This document shows positions 46,906-56,184 of a stretch of DNA of 64,000 nt, piece after piece (position 1 is the stretch's first letter; the number at the start of each line of letters is the position of its first letter). The DNA comes from Sediminibacterium ginsengisoli (GTDB lineage: Bacteria; Bacteroidota; Bacteroidia; Chitinophagales; Chitinophagaceae), in the NCBI RefSeq assembly GCF_900167075.1, contig NZ_FUWH01000008.1:1-64000 (forward strand), read 5' to 3'. The notes below the pieces were generated by a model. The model was not told where the DNA came from. It did no database searches and was given only the letters and a program-made list of their open reading frames with translations. The translations under genes and the position numbers were made by a program.

Positions 46906-48365
46906 TATCCTAGTAATTCTAAAATTTTATTCAATTCCAACTCAATGGCTTTTATTTCGCTCAAGGCTTCACGAGCAATGTCTGCCGGTTCCATTATTTC
47001 ACTTTCGCCATTTAAAGCTCCTTCGTTCATTAAGCCTATATCCAACGAATCCTTTTTAGCCATAATTTCTTCGCGTGTATAAGAGCTCCAACGGGCATTT
47101 TTAACCTGCTCACGTTTATTGAAATCAACTATGCCATTATATTCTTGCTTTACGTTATCAATGCTTATGCCGCCTGTATAGGCTAAGACAAAATCAGCAA
47201 AGGCATCCCTTTTGAATGGCGTTCGTTTACCATAGGCCGGCGCATTCGTTCGCATATCGTAAAACCAGACTTGTTTTGTATTGCCAGTTTCCGTTTTGCC
47301 GCGTTCAAAAAAGAGTACATTGGTTTTTACGCCCTGTGCGTAAAAAATGCCGGTCGGCAAGCGCAGAATGGTATGCAGGCTGCATTTGTCCATTAGGTCG
47401 CGTCGTATTTTCTGCCCGTCATTATCTTCAAACAATACATTATCCGGTAACACTACAGCAGCCCGGGCTCCCCCTCTTTTATGCAGGGAACGGTAGATGT
47501 GCTGCAGGAAATTAAGTTGCTTGTTGCTTGTCGGGAAAGTAAAGTCATCACGTGTAGGGCGCTCACCACCTATCTTGGTACCAAAAGGAGGATTAGCTAA
47601 TACGCCATCATAATTTTTAAAGCTCTTTCCCAACTCGCTCAGGGTATCTCCTAAAATAATTTTACTGTCCTGTCCGTGCAATTTAGCATTCATCAGTGCC
47701 AGCCGATGTGCATCCTGTACCAGCTCACAACCACTGAATGCCTCTGTAAGCTGAAATTTTCTTTCCTTGGTATCCAGGTCATAATAGTTGTCTGTTTTTT
47801 CGCGCAGGTACTGGTCTGCCGCGATCATAAACCCGAAAGTGCCTGCTGCCGGATCATTCCAACGTTCGCCAATTCTGGGTACCAGCAAATCAACCATTAC
47901 ATTGATTAAGGGTCTGGGTGTAAAATACTGTCCGGCGCCGCTCTTCTTTTCGCCTGCATTGCGTTCCAGCAATTCCTCGTAAATGGTAGCGATCTTGTCT
48001 TTTTCATGATCGTCGAACCAGTCAATATTATCAATACTGGTGATCAGCGTACGCAGGTTAGCCGGTTTGCGTAAGGTTGTTGCCGCATTGGTGTAGATCT
48101 CGCTGATGGTGTCATTTTCACTTTTGGCAGCAATGGTGGCTAATAACTCCCGGTAAGTATCAAAAAGATCTTTATTATCTTTAATGCCTTTCAACCGGCT
48201 CCAGCGGTACTCTTCCGGAATTTGTTCTTCAAATCCTTTTACTTCGGATAAACGAAGAAAAAGAATGTAGGTCAGCTCATTTAAGTATTGGTGATAGGTC
48301 ACCCCATCGTCGCGTAATACATCGCATAAGCTCCATAATTTCCGGGCAATATCTTCTGCACTCAT
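46905..48365 (-). CDS. hsdM: Type I restriction-modification methyltransferase subunit HsdM
   Basis: 486 residues. The N-terminal HsdM_N helical domain is at 'DIARKLWSLCDVLRDDGVTYHQYLNELTYILFLRL'. The SAM-binding motif I region is 'WNDPAAGTFGFMIAADQYL' and the catalytic N-P-P-F is in 'YDGVLANPPFGTKIGG', which means adenine-N6 methylation. 'GERPTRDDFTFPTSNKQLNFLQHIYRSL' is the usual follow-on. It sits between hsdR (30-bp gap) and hsdS (1-bp overlap). Confidence 0.95.
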   Translation of the reverse strand: MSAEDIARKLWSLCDVLRDDGVTYHQYLNELTYILFLRLSEVKGFEEQIPEEYRWSRLKGIKDNKDLFDTYRELLATIAAKSENDTISEIYTNAATTLRKPANLRTLITSIDNIDWFDDHEKDKIATIYEELLERNAGEKKSGAGQYFTPRPLINVMVDLLVPRIGERWNDPAAGTFGFMIAADQYLREKTDNYYDLDTKERKFQLTEAFSGCELVQDAHRLALMNAKLHGQDSKIILGDTLSELGKSFKNYDGVLANPPFGTKIGGERPTRDDFTFPTSNKQLNFLQHIYRSLHKRGGARAAVVLPDNVLFEDNDGQKIRRDLMDKCSLHTILRLPTGIFYAQGVKTNVLFFERGKTETGNTKQVWFYDMRTNAPAYGKRTPFKRDAFADFVLAYTGGISIDNVKQEYNGIVDFNKREQVKNARWSSYTREEIMAKKDSLDIGLMNEGALNGESEIMEPADIAREALSEIKAIELELNKILELLG

Positions 48366-48395
48366 AAATCTGCTATTGTTCTTTTAAATTGTGTT

Positions 48396-51300
48396 TTATG
48401 CCGATTGGGCATATAAGTTATCATTAATGGTATCCAGTATCACCTGCAACTGGTGTTCGAATATTTTATCTAATCGCTGGAAGCCTCCTTCTTCTTTAAA
48501 CGGCTCATCATCCAGGTCTTTTATTTGTAAAATTGTTTCTTTCAGCAACTGCTTTTCAAAACGATCCAGCCATTTACTTTGCACAGCATTCCATTGTTTC
48601 ATGTTTCTTACCTGCTTCATCGCCCGTTTAATCCTGTCTTCATGGCTTTCCAGCGATGTGCCTATAGCAAGTGTGCGAATAAAGGAAATAATATCTGCAG
48701 CGATATCTTCATTTTTCGCTTGTTTCCAGGCTGTGCGTAAAGATACCGTATTGAACCCTGCTGCATCTAAAATCATGAGCAGCTCTTTTAATGATTTTCG
48801 ATCCAATTCCTTAGGTCGGTTGCATACAATGGATAGTGCTGCTACCTGGTTCAGGTTGTTTTTGATAAAATTGGTGAAACTATCCAGATAGTCTTCCGGT
48901 TTGCTACCTTTCCCATAACCGCGTGTCGTTTCGATATACTCGTCTGCATGCTCTGATACCATTACGTAAGCCGGAGCAGGTTTGAATTCGTCTAAGAATT
49001 TCCATAGTCCTGTTTTACCCTGAATCGTCTTTTGTATAGCGGGGTTATTCAACTGATTCTTTAGAAAATCAATGAACTGAGCCGTATCATTCCCTTCGGC
49101 ATAATATTTAAAGGTACTTGCTGCATCCTCCGCATCTTCGATATAGCGTCGTTTCCTTTGCAGTTTGGCAATGATCTGTTCTATTTGTTTCTTTACCCGT
49201 TCCTGCGTTCGTATGACATCCAGCTCCTGTGACAACTGTTGAAAGGACGCCTTTGCATTTACAGAAACAGGCTTCATTTGTGTATAATCGCTAAGCGTTT
49301 CATATAAGCCCACCGCATCATAAATCTGGAAAAATTCTTTATTGATATCATCGCATTTGCGCGTGGCACGTCCTAACATCTGTTCATATAAAATACGGGA
49401 TTTTACCCGGCGCATAAACACCAGGTTACTGATACGCGGCACGTCGATCCCCGTAGTCAATAAATCAACGGTGACGGCTATATTAGGGAACTGTTCATTT
49501 TTATAACAGTTCAACAATTCTTGCGGGTTATAGGATTTACCGGTAATCTTTTGGATCGCATTATCCGGCACATCAATCCCCAATCTGCTATATTCTTCCT
49601 TAAATAAATGAACCAGGGTATCAGCATGTTCATCGGTAGCTGCAAATACCAGTGTCTTTGCATCGCCTTCCGGGTCCAGTGCTTTTGCCAATTGTGCCAC
49701 CACTGTCCTGTTGAAGTTCTCGGAAAGTACCAGTTTGTTAAAGGCCGATACATCAAAATGCAACTCATCCTCCAGTGCTTCCAATTCAATAATGCTATTC
49801 TCTTCCTGGTCATAAGCTTTGGGCTTTTCTCCCTTTTCCCAGGTGATGCCTTCTTTGCTCAGCGTGGTTTCTATCTGGTGTGGCGGTTCATGATCTATGA
49901 GATAACCATCTATCACAGCTTCTCTGTAAGAATAGAAATAAACCGGGGCGCCGAAAATTTCGGTGGTGTGTAACGCCGGCGTTGCGGTTAGTCCGATTGC
50001 ATAAGCATCGAAATAATCCAAAACCATACGGTATTTGCTTACATAATCATTCTGATCTTTGAATACTAATTCCTCGTCATCCATTTCCTTATCCATCAGG
50101 TAGCCCCGATGTGCCTCATCAATGATAATACAATCGTACTGATCTACCGGAAGGACATCTCCATCGTCTTCCTTGTAAAACAGGCGTTTTACCATACTCT
50201 GCACGGTAGAAAAATGCAGCCGAGTATCCTGTTCCGGCATTTTCTCTTTCAGCTCTTTCACATCGTAGATCTCTGCGAATGTGTTCAAGCCTACCACTTT
50301 ATTATCCTTGAAAGCATTAATCGCTTGCGTACCTAAAAGATTGCGATCCACGAGAAACAATATCCGGTTAAACCTGTTCGCCTGTATCAAATGATAACAT
50401 AGGCCGATAATAGTTCGGGTTTTACCGGTACCCGTTGCCATGGCAACTAAGGCTCTGTGGTTGTCGGGTGCTGTTACAATCCTGTGTTCAACGGCTCTGA
50501 TAGCATCAAGCTGATACGCACGAAGTCCTAAGCCTGACTTGCTTTCCAGGAAATCGAGGCTCAATGATAATAGTTTCTGGTTAGCCTGCTGAATGTCCTT
50601 TTCCCTCAGTTTAATGAGCCCTTCCGGGGAGTACCATCCCTGCAACGGACGAGCATTGTTCGTTTTTTCGCGTACATCCAGAAACCAGATGCCACTCTTT
50701 GTCTTGATCTGTTCCAGATAGGGACGACCATTGGTTGAAAATAAAAATGGTACTTTATACCTGTCCCATGCGCCTAATAATATAGCTTCGTGATCAGCTT
50801 CCACCAATTCTGCATATACCTTTGCTTGCCGGAGATCTGTGGAGATATCCTGCCCATATTTTTTTGCCTCCACAAATCCATATAACTCGCAACCAATAAA
50901 CAAAGCATAGTCCACCCAGTTAGGACCGGAAGGCCACTCCGCAATAGCGATATTTTTACCTCTTTGCGGAAGCGTTTTATGTTTTTTATAATTGAGCGTT
51001 TCAGTATTCACCAGCCAGCCTGCATTTTTAAGCTGCTCATCTATTAGTGCCCTCGTTTCTGCTTCAGACATGCTGATTTTTGCAGCTGCTCTTGTCGCTC
51101 TTTGCCTGATCGTCGCTCGTTTTTCTTCACTCAGTTCATTTACATGCCGTTCTTCAAGCAATTTATTAAACGCAGCTTCCAGCTGCGCATACTGCATTTC
51201 AAGTTGCTTTAACTGGGTGTCTTCTCTGGCATCCTCCGGAAGAATAAATTTAACCTGGTCTAAGGACTGATCACGTGATGAATAGATTTCGCAGAACCAT

Positions 51301-51650
51301 TTCGAGAGTTGGAATGCAGCATATAAACATGATTTGGCTTCATCAAACGTACCTGTGCCTTCATGAGCTGCAGCATTTCCTTTTTTTTTAACCAGGAAGA
51401 ATATGTCCGAAACAGTAGTAGATAGTATTTTTTGTTCTTCCAGTATTTTAATACGGTTGTGAAATGTATTAACCCAAGGAAATGCTAATTTGTGTTCTTC
51501 AAATAAGTGTTCGGATATCTTTTCACCTAATTGCCTCAACTTAATCAGGCATACCACTGGATCATTGTACAGGTAATATTCAGCAGTTTTGCCAATATTA
51601 CACAACAGCGGAAACTCCTGCTCTAGGTATATAAAATTAGATGGAGCCAT
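48396..51650 (-). CDS. hsdR: Type I restriction endonuclease/translocase subunit HsdR
   Basis: 1084 residues from the ATG at 51650; an ATG 8 codons upstream (51674) is also possible. Numbering below is from 51674. An N-terminal DUF4145-like helical domain (about 15-135) comes first. The nuclease core follows: D255 in 'WVDYALFIG' and E-A-K at 269-271, a PD-(D/E)xK pattern. Next are the motor domains: Walker A 'ATGTGKTR' (413-420), 'DEAHRGY' (519-525) and 'MLGRATRKCDDI'. The C-terminal region resembles the EcoEI-type HsdR end. It is the first gene of the defence operon. Confidence 0.94.
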   Translation of the reverse strand: MAPSNFIYLEQEFPLLCNIGKTAEYYLYNDPVVCLIKLRQLGEKISEHLFEEHKLAFPWVNTFHNRIKILEEQKILSTTVSDIFFLVKKKGNAAAHEGTGTFDEAKSCLYAAFQLSKWFCEIYSSRDQSLDQVKFILPEDAREDTQLKQLEMQYAQLEAAFNKLLEERHVNELSEEKRATIRQRATRAAAKISMSEAETRALIDEQLKNAGWLVNTETLNYKKHKTLPQRGKNIAIAEWPSGPNWVDYALFIGCELYGFVEAKKYGQDISTDLRQAKVYAELVEADHEAILLGAWDRYKVPFLFSTNGRPYLEQIKTKSGIWFLDVREKTNNARPLQGWYSPEGLIKLREKDIQQANQKLLSLSLDFLESKSGLGLRAYQLDAIRAVEHRIVTAPDNHRALVAMATGTGKTRTIIGLCYHLIQANRFNRILFLVDRNLLGTQAINAFKDNKVVGLNTFAEIYDVKELKEKMPEQDTRLHFSTVQSMVKRLFYKEDDGDVLPVDQYDCIIIDEAHRGYLMDKEMDDEELVFKDQNDYVSKYRMVLDYFDAYAIGLTATPALHTTEIFGAPVYFYSYREAVIDGYLIDHEPPHQIETTLSKEGITWEKGEKPKAYDQEENSIIELEALEDELHFDVSAFNKLVLSENFNRTVVAQLAKALDPEGDAKTLVFAATDEHADTLVHLFKEEYSRLGIDVPDNAIQKITGKSYNPQELLNCYKNEQFPNIAVTVDLLTTGIDVPRISNLVFMRRVKSRILYEQMLGRATRKCDDINKEFFQIYDAVGLYETLSDYTQMKPVSVNAKASFQQLSQELDVIRTQERVKKQIEQIIAKLQRKRRYIEDAEDAASTFKYYAEGNDTAQFIDFLKNQLNNPAIQKTIQGKTGLWKFLDEFKPAPAYVMVSEHADEYIETTRGYGKGSKPEDYLDSFTNFIKNNLNQVAALSIVCNRPKELDRKSLKELLMILDAAGFNTVSLRTAWKQAKNEDIAADIISFIRTLAIGTSLESHEDRIKRAMKQVRNMKQWNAVQSKWLDRFEKQLLKETILQIKDLDDEPFKEEGGFQRLDKIFEHQLQVILDTINDNLYAQSA

Positions 51651-51856
51651 AAATGCGATATTTAAATACAGCAAGGGTGCTACAAATTAAACTATTTTAA
51701 TACGATTTGCATAAAATAGCGCAGACAGAATATAAAGATTTATCAGCATACACTCATACAGACGGACACTTGAAAGAAAAAAGTGAACATTGTGAAATTA
51801 ATTACCATCCAAAGCCGCGTGCTCAAATAATCAGGAAGGAAGCTCTCGAACAAAAG

Positions 51857-51908
51857 CACAGAAACGACAAAAGGCTTCAGATATCTGAAGCCTTTTGTCG
51901 TTTCTGTG
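51857..51908. terminator. 52-bp perfect palindrome at the 3' end of tRNA-Lys
   Basis: Two 26-bp arms meet at GAT|ATC without a mismatch, reaching into the last base pair of the tRNA acceptor stem. The inner part (AAGGCTTCAGAT and complement, followed by TTTTGTCGTTT on the minus strand) looks like an intrinsic terminator for the tRNA. The full length is well beyond what termination needs. Confidence 0.6.
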
Positions 51909-51979
51909 ATCCCGCTGGGACTCGAACCCAGGACCCATACATTAAAAGTGTATTGCTCTACCAACTGAGCTACGGAATC
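51907..51979 (-). tRNA. tRNA-Lys (anticodon TTT)
   Basis: On the minus strand a 73-nt cloverleaf is seen: acceptor GATTCCG pairing with CGGGATC (one G-T pair) and discriminator A, D-arm AGCTCAGTTGGTAGAGC, anticodon stem ATACA/TGTAT with loop CTTTTAA (anticodon TTT), and T-arm GGGTTCGAGTCCC. CCA is not encoded. Its 3' end points toward the defence operon. Confidence 0.96.
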
Positions 51980-52149
51980 ATCCCTTTTAATTCACTCACA
52001 AAGTGTTCACCTTGTTTGTTTTGGGAGTGCAAAAATAGGGGAAATTAAAAACCAGCCAAATTTTTAGAGAACTTTTTTCGGGCTTTTCTGAAGATCGCTT
52101 ATCCGACTCTAATACTTACTGCCTATTTTTGCGGGATAATGCTCTGTTT

Positions 52150-52956
52150 ATGTCTGATTTCAAAAATAAAGTAGTGGTGATCACCGGCGGCTCGGAAGGG
52201 ATCGGTAAAGCACTTGTTGATATTTTCCTGCAGCACGGCGCCAAAGTGGCTACCTGCAGCCGTAATTACGACAAATTATACCAGCTGCAAAAGACTTATC
52301 CCGGTCAACCACTGTTCATCCATACCGCAGACGTAAGCAAAGAACAGGATTGCCAGATCTTTATCGATGCCGTTGTCAAAAATTTCGGCACCATCGATAT
52401 CCTGATCAATAACGCCGGCGTTTCCATGCGTGCACTGGTTCAGGATGCAGAACTGGATACCATCCGTAAAGTGATGGACATCAACTTCTGGGGCACTGTT
52501 TACTGCACCAAATTCGCATTGCCCTATATCCAGCAGAACAAGGGCACTATTGCAGGCGTTTCTTCCATTGCAGGCTTCAGGGGCTTACCCGGCCGCAGCG
52601 GTTACTCTGCTTCCAAATATGCCGTTACCGGCTTTCTCGAAGCGTTACGTACCGAACTGCTGAACAGCGGTGTGAATGTGATGTGGGTATGCCCGGGCTT
52701 CACCGCTTCCAATATCAGGAATGCTGCCCTCAACAAAGACGGCCAGGCACAGGGTGAATCTCCGCTCGACGAGAAAAAACTGATGAGCGCTGAAGAATGT
52801 GCTTCCTATATTCTCAAAGCCATTGCCAAAAGAAAAAGAACCCTGGTACTTACCATGCAGGGCAAGCAAACAGTTTATCTCAACCGCTTCTTTCCTTCAC
52901 TGGCTGATAAACTGGTCAGAAACTTTTTCTTTAAAAATGATGCACTGGTGAAATAA
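52150..52956 (+). CDS. Short-chain dehydrogenase/reductase
   Basis: 268 residues from the ATG at 52150; the frame opens at 52129, but that adds seven residues with no family match. Motifs: 'VVITGGSEGIGKALVDIFLQ' (T-G-x-x-x-G-I-G), 'DILINNAGVS' and 'AGVSSIAGFRGLPGRSGYSASKYAVTGFLEALR' (Ser, Tyr and Lys). The C-terminal part resembles the 3-ketodihydrosphingosine reductase/DHRS7-like group of SDRs. It is followed 29 bp later by the SAM hydroxide adenosyltransferase gene, probably one operon. Confidence 0.88.
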   Translation: MSDFKNKVVVITGGSEGIGKALVDIFLQHGAKVATCSRNYDKLYQLQKTYPGQPLFIHTADVSKEQDCQIFIDAVVKNFGTIDILINNAGVSMRALVQDAELDTIRKVMDINFWGTVYCTKFALPYIQQNKGTIAGVSSIAGFRGLPGRSGYSASKYAVTGFLEALRTELLNSGVNVMWVCPGFTASNIRNAALNKDGQAQGESPLDEKKLMSAEECASYILKAIAKRKRTLVLTMQGKQTVYLNRFFPSLADKLVRNFFFKNDALVK

Positions 52957-52985
52957 CTGTCTTATCTGATCGTTTATTTACCGGC

Positions 52986-53801
52986 ATGCCCATCTTAACT
53001 CTTACAACTGATATTGGCCAGCGCGATTTTCTTGTAGGCGCCATCAAAGGGCAGTTCCTTTCACTGGACCCTTCGTGGATCATTGCCGACATCTCCCATT
53101 ATCTCTCCCAGACCAATTACCCGCAGGCTGCCTATACCTGCAGCAATGCCTTTAAATATTACCCCACTGGCAGTTTTCATTTTGTAATCGTGAACCTTTT
53201 CGGCGCTCCATTGCATCACCTGCTGGTGGCGCGTTATAATGATCAATATATCATCTGCCCGGATAACGGCCTGCTCACCATGATAGCCGGCGAAAAACCA
53301 CGCGAGATCGGTGCCATTAAAGTTGACCGCCGGCATACGCTACTCGAACTTACCCAGCTGGTGGCCGAAGCAGCCTGCGGCATTCATAAAAAAGGCCTCG
53401 GCATGCTGGAACCGATACAGGAGATCGAAGAGAAATATCCTTTACGTCCTACATCCGGCCCCGACTGGATGGAAGGTCAGATCCTCTTCATCGACAATTT
53501 CGAGAACGTGGTGATCAATATCACCCGGCAGGAATTTGAAGAACAACGCAATGGCCGTGCCTTCAAGATCGTATTCAAACGCAACGAGATCATCGAAACG
53601 ATCAGCGATAATTACAACTCCGTATCCGAAAGCGAAAAACTCGCCTGGTTCAATTCTGCCGGCTACCTCGAAATAGCACTGCGCAACGGTAATATGGCCG
53701 GCCTTTTTGGCTTGCAGGGCTATAACGAACAAATGCAGCAGGCGGGTACTTCTACTGATAACAAATGGTTCTACCAGACGGTGCGGATCTTTTTTGAGTG
53801 A
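52986..53801 (+). CDS. SAM hydroxide adenosyltransferase (DUF62/SAM hydrolase family)
   Basis: 271 residues. The opening 'ILTLTTDIGQRDFLVGAIKGQFL' with T-T-D-x-G and 'IIADISHYL' is the signature of this family. 'FHFVIVNLFGAP' and 'YIICPDNGLLTMIAGE' (P-D-N-G-L) complete the SAM site. Known members split S-adenosylmethionine into adenosine and methionine using a water-derived hydroxide, while rare relatives are halogenases. The C-terminal beta-barrel ('GQILFIDNFENVVINIT') is present. Probably cytoplasmic. Confidence 0.92.
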   Translation: MPILTLTTDIGQRDFLVGAIKGQFLSLDPSWIIADISHYLSQTNYPQAAYTCSNAFKYYPTGSFHFVIVNLFGAPLHHLLVARYNDQYIICPDNGLLTMIAGEKPREIGAIKVDRRHTLLELTQLVAEAACGIHKKGLGMLEPIQEIEEKYPLRPTSGPDWMEGQILFIDNFENVVINITRQEFEEQRNGRAFKIVFKRNEIIETISDNYNSVSESEKLAWFNSAGYLEIALRNGNMAGLFGLQGYNEQMQQAGTSTDNKWFYQTVRIFFE

Positions 53802-53945
53802 GGGATACCTGCGGTATTGGGTGAGGGCGAAGTGAGGATGCCTGGGGCATTGGGTGAGGGCGAGGTGGGGATGCCTGGGGCATTGGGTGAGGGTGAGGTG
53901 GGGATGCTTGTGGCATTGGGTGAGGGCGAAGTGAGTGAGGATGCT
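53799..53945 (+). repeat. 33-bp tandem repeat in the gap after the SAM hydrolase gene
   Basis: About four units of 33 bp, starting at 53799, 53832, 53865 and 53898, each containing GGCATTGGGTGAGGGCGA or a close variant. The first overlaps the stop of the preceding gene. Because 33 is a multiple of 3, the reverse strand reads as an 11-residue repeat (HPMPQAS type), but that frame has no start context or family support. Confidence 0.75.
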
Positions 53946-54087
53946 GCATCATGAGATTGTGTCGCGGGTTATAGGTGCACGCGAGGGGCTATCCCATTAA
54001 GTGTGTAAACTTGCAAATCGGGGCTTACGAGTTTAAATTCTGCACTGTTGGCAAATCCAGTTTCGCACACACTGTGCAGCAAGCACA

Positions 54088-54187
54088 CCCTCACCAAGAG
54101 CGCAGCTCCCTCACCGAAGCGCAGCTTTCCCTCACTCAAGAGCACAGCTACCTCACTTCGCCCTCACCGAAACGCAGTTTGCCCTCA
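54088..54187 (+). repeat. Degenerate inverted relatives of the 33-bp repeat
   Basis: Roughly 20-bp units (CCCTCACCGAAGCGCAGCTT and variants) with TCACTTCGCCCTCACC, the reverse complement of the motif at 53915-53935. Together with the tandem block this fills the 386-bp gap between convergent genes. No gene is seen in it. Confidence 0.55.
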
Positions 54188-55216
54188 CTATTTTATAGCT
54201 CTCGTATTCAACTCCGGATTCCCGTTCTGATGCCAGTAAGGGTAAACCGGTGGCACTTCACTTACCGCATCCAGTCGCTTCACCTGTTCAACTGTAAGGT
54301 TCCAGCCTACGGCACCGAGGTTTTGCTTCAGTTGCTCTTCATTTCTTGCGCCGATAATGATATTGGATACAGTTGGTCGTTGCAGCAACCAGTTCAATGC
54401 TACCTGGGGTATCGTTTTACCTGTTTCGCCTGCGATCTCTTCCAGCACATCAACAATATTGTACAGCAGCTCCGGATCTGAAGCAGGACCATGACTGCCC
54501 AGCTGACCAAACCTTGAACCTTCCGGCATAGGCTGGCCTCTCCTGATCTTGCCCGATAACTGCCCGCCTGATAAAGGACTCCACACAATCGTTCCCACAC
54601 CCTGGTCAACACCGAGCGGCATCAGTTCCCATTCAAACTCACGGCGCAGCAGAGAATAATAAGCCTGGTGTGCCACATAACGGCTCCAGCCATAACGCTC
54701 GGAAACCGACAAGGATTTCATCAGGTGCCAGCCGGAAAAATTAGAACAGGCGATATAACGCACTTTGCCTGACTGAACCAGCGTTTCCAGTGCACTCAAC
54801 GTTTCCTGCACGGGTGTATTCCCGTCGAAACCGTGCATATGGTAGATATCGATATGGTCAACGTTCAGCCGCTTCAGGCTTGCTTCGCAGGAACGGATGA
54901 TATTGAAACGGGAAGATCCGATATCATTGGTATCATCGCCCATCCTGAAAGTCATTTTGGTTGAGATCAGTACTTTATTACGCAGCCCGCTGATCGCTTT
55001 ACCCAGGATTTCTTCGGACATGCCCCGCGAATAAGAATTCGCCGTATCAAAAAGATTAACACCTGCATCCAGGCAAAGATTCACCATCCTTGTTGCTTCA
55101 TCCACCTGCGTTGCGCCCCAGGCTTTGAAAAACTCATTCCCACCGCCGAATGTGGCTGTTCCAAAACTCAATACCGGTACCCGCAAACCTGAACTTCCCA
55201 ATTGTCTGTACTCCAT
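54188..55216 (-). CDS. Aldo/keto reductase
   Basis: 342 residues from the ATG at 55216. The frame upstream to 55318 encodes low-quality sequence without homology, so the start 'MEYRQLGSSGLRVPVLSFG' is chosen as standard for the family. The catalytic tetrad is at D and Y in 'LFDTANSYSRG', K in 'VLISTKMTFR' and H in 'DIYHMHGFD'. 'IIIGARNEEQLKQNLGAVGW' is the usual cofactor-end motif for NADPH. The substrate is unknown. Single gene. Confidence 0.9.
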   Translation of the reverse strand: MEYRQLGSSGLRVPVLSFGTATFGGGNEFFKAWGATQVDEATRMVNLCLDAGVNLFDTANSYSRGMSEEILGKAISGLRNKVLISTKMTFRMGDDTNDIGSSRFNIIRSCEASLKRLNVDHIDIYHMHGFDGNTPVQETLSALETLVQSGKVRYIACSNFSGWHLMKSLSVSERYGWSRYVAHQAYYSLLRREFEWELMPLGVDQGVGTIVWSPLSGGQLSGKIRRGQPMPEGSRFGQLGSHGPASDPELLYNIVDVLEEIAGETGKTIPQVALNWLLQRPTVSNIIIGARNEEQLKQNLGAVGWNLTVEQVKRLDAVSEVPPVYPYWHQNGNPELNTRAIK

Positions 55217-55356
55217 AGTCCTATATTTTGATTTGAATGAATAATAATCAAAAGTAAAACAACTACCCCTACCCGCCCCTAAAGATCGTCGATTACCTGT
55301 ACAATTCCGCGGCATCAACCTGCAGGGGATTGCTTAACTTTATACAAAACCTGCCC

Positions 55357-56184
55357 ATGAAGTTTTTTCTCCCCTGCATACTTGTTGTTTCAATTCTGGT
55401 CAGCACTGCAACATACGCACAGCAGCCTTTTAAAGTAATTGCGTTTTATACGGCAAAACAGGATCCCGCTCATATCAGTTTTGTACACGAAGCCAACCGC
55501 TGGTTTCCGCAAATGGCAGCCGCTAACGGTTTCGTTTACGACTCTACCAATAACTGGAATAATCTCAATGATAGTTTTCTCACACGTTACCAGGTTGTCC
55601 TTTTTCTCGATACCCGTCCTGAATCCGATATACAGCGCAGTGCTTTTGAAAGATATATGAGGAAGGGCGGCGGATGGATCGGTTTTCACTTTGCAGCTTT
55701 TGCACTTACACCTTCTTCATATCCGCAAAACTGGGATTGGTACCACAATGAATTCCTGGGTTCGGGCAGTTATGGAAGCAATACCTGGCGTCCTACTTCT
55801 GCCATTGTTAAAACAGAAGCACGGGATCATCCCTTCCTGAAAAATATTCCTTCTACTTTTACAACAGCCCCCAATGAATGGTACCGCTGGGAGAAAGACC
55901 TGCGGAAAAATGCAGACATCGAGATCCTGCTTTCGATCGACCCTTCCAGTTTTCCTTTGGGAACCGGACCTAAAGCACATGAGATCTGGCATAGCGGCTA
56001 CTATCCCGTAGCATGGTCGAACAGGAAATACAATATGCTATACCTGAACATGGGGCATAACGATATCGACTACGAACACAAGACCAACAGTGAATTATCC
56101 TTCACTTTTTCGAATGAAGTACAGAACAGGTTTTTGCTGAATGCACTGACCCGGATCGGGCAGCGTTCGATGCAGAAAAATTAA
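55357..56184 (+). CDS. ThuA-domain secreted protein
   Basis: 275 residues from the ATG at 55357, where a signal peptide starts (MKFFLPCILVVSILVSTATYAQ). The ThuA-like class I glutamine-amidotransferase-fold domain follows: 'FKVIAFYTAKQDPAHISFVHEANRWFPQMA', 'YQVVLFLDTRPES' and 'YMRKGGGWIGFHFAAFA', where the usual nucleophile Cys is replaced. Family members appear with sugar-metabolism genes; the activity is not settled. The stop overlaps the convergent MATE gene stop by 4 bp. Confidence 0.85.
   Translation: MKFFLPCILVVSILVSTATYAQQPFKVIAFYTAKQDPAHISFVHEANRWFPQMAAANGFVYDSTNNWNNLNDSFLTRYQVVLFLDTRPESDIQRSAFERYMRKGGGWIGFHFAAFALTPSSYPQNWDWYHNEFLGSGSYGSNTWRPTSAIVKTEARDHPFLKNIPSTFTTAPNEWYRWEKDLRKNADIEILLSIDPSSFPLGTGPKAHEIWHSGYYPVAWSNRKYNMLYLNMGHNDIDYEHKTNSELSFTFSNEVQNRFLLNALTRIGQRSMQKN

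Noticed and set aside
51707..52048. 113-codon frame across the tRNA-Lys region
   Set aside because: It lies over the antisense of a clear tRNA and a palindrome.
53752..53952. Reverse-strand frame with an 11-residue PHPMPQAS-type repeat
   Set aside because: It is a by-product of the 33-bp DNA repeat and runs into the end of the SAM hydrolase gene on the other strand. It has no start context.
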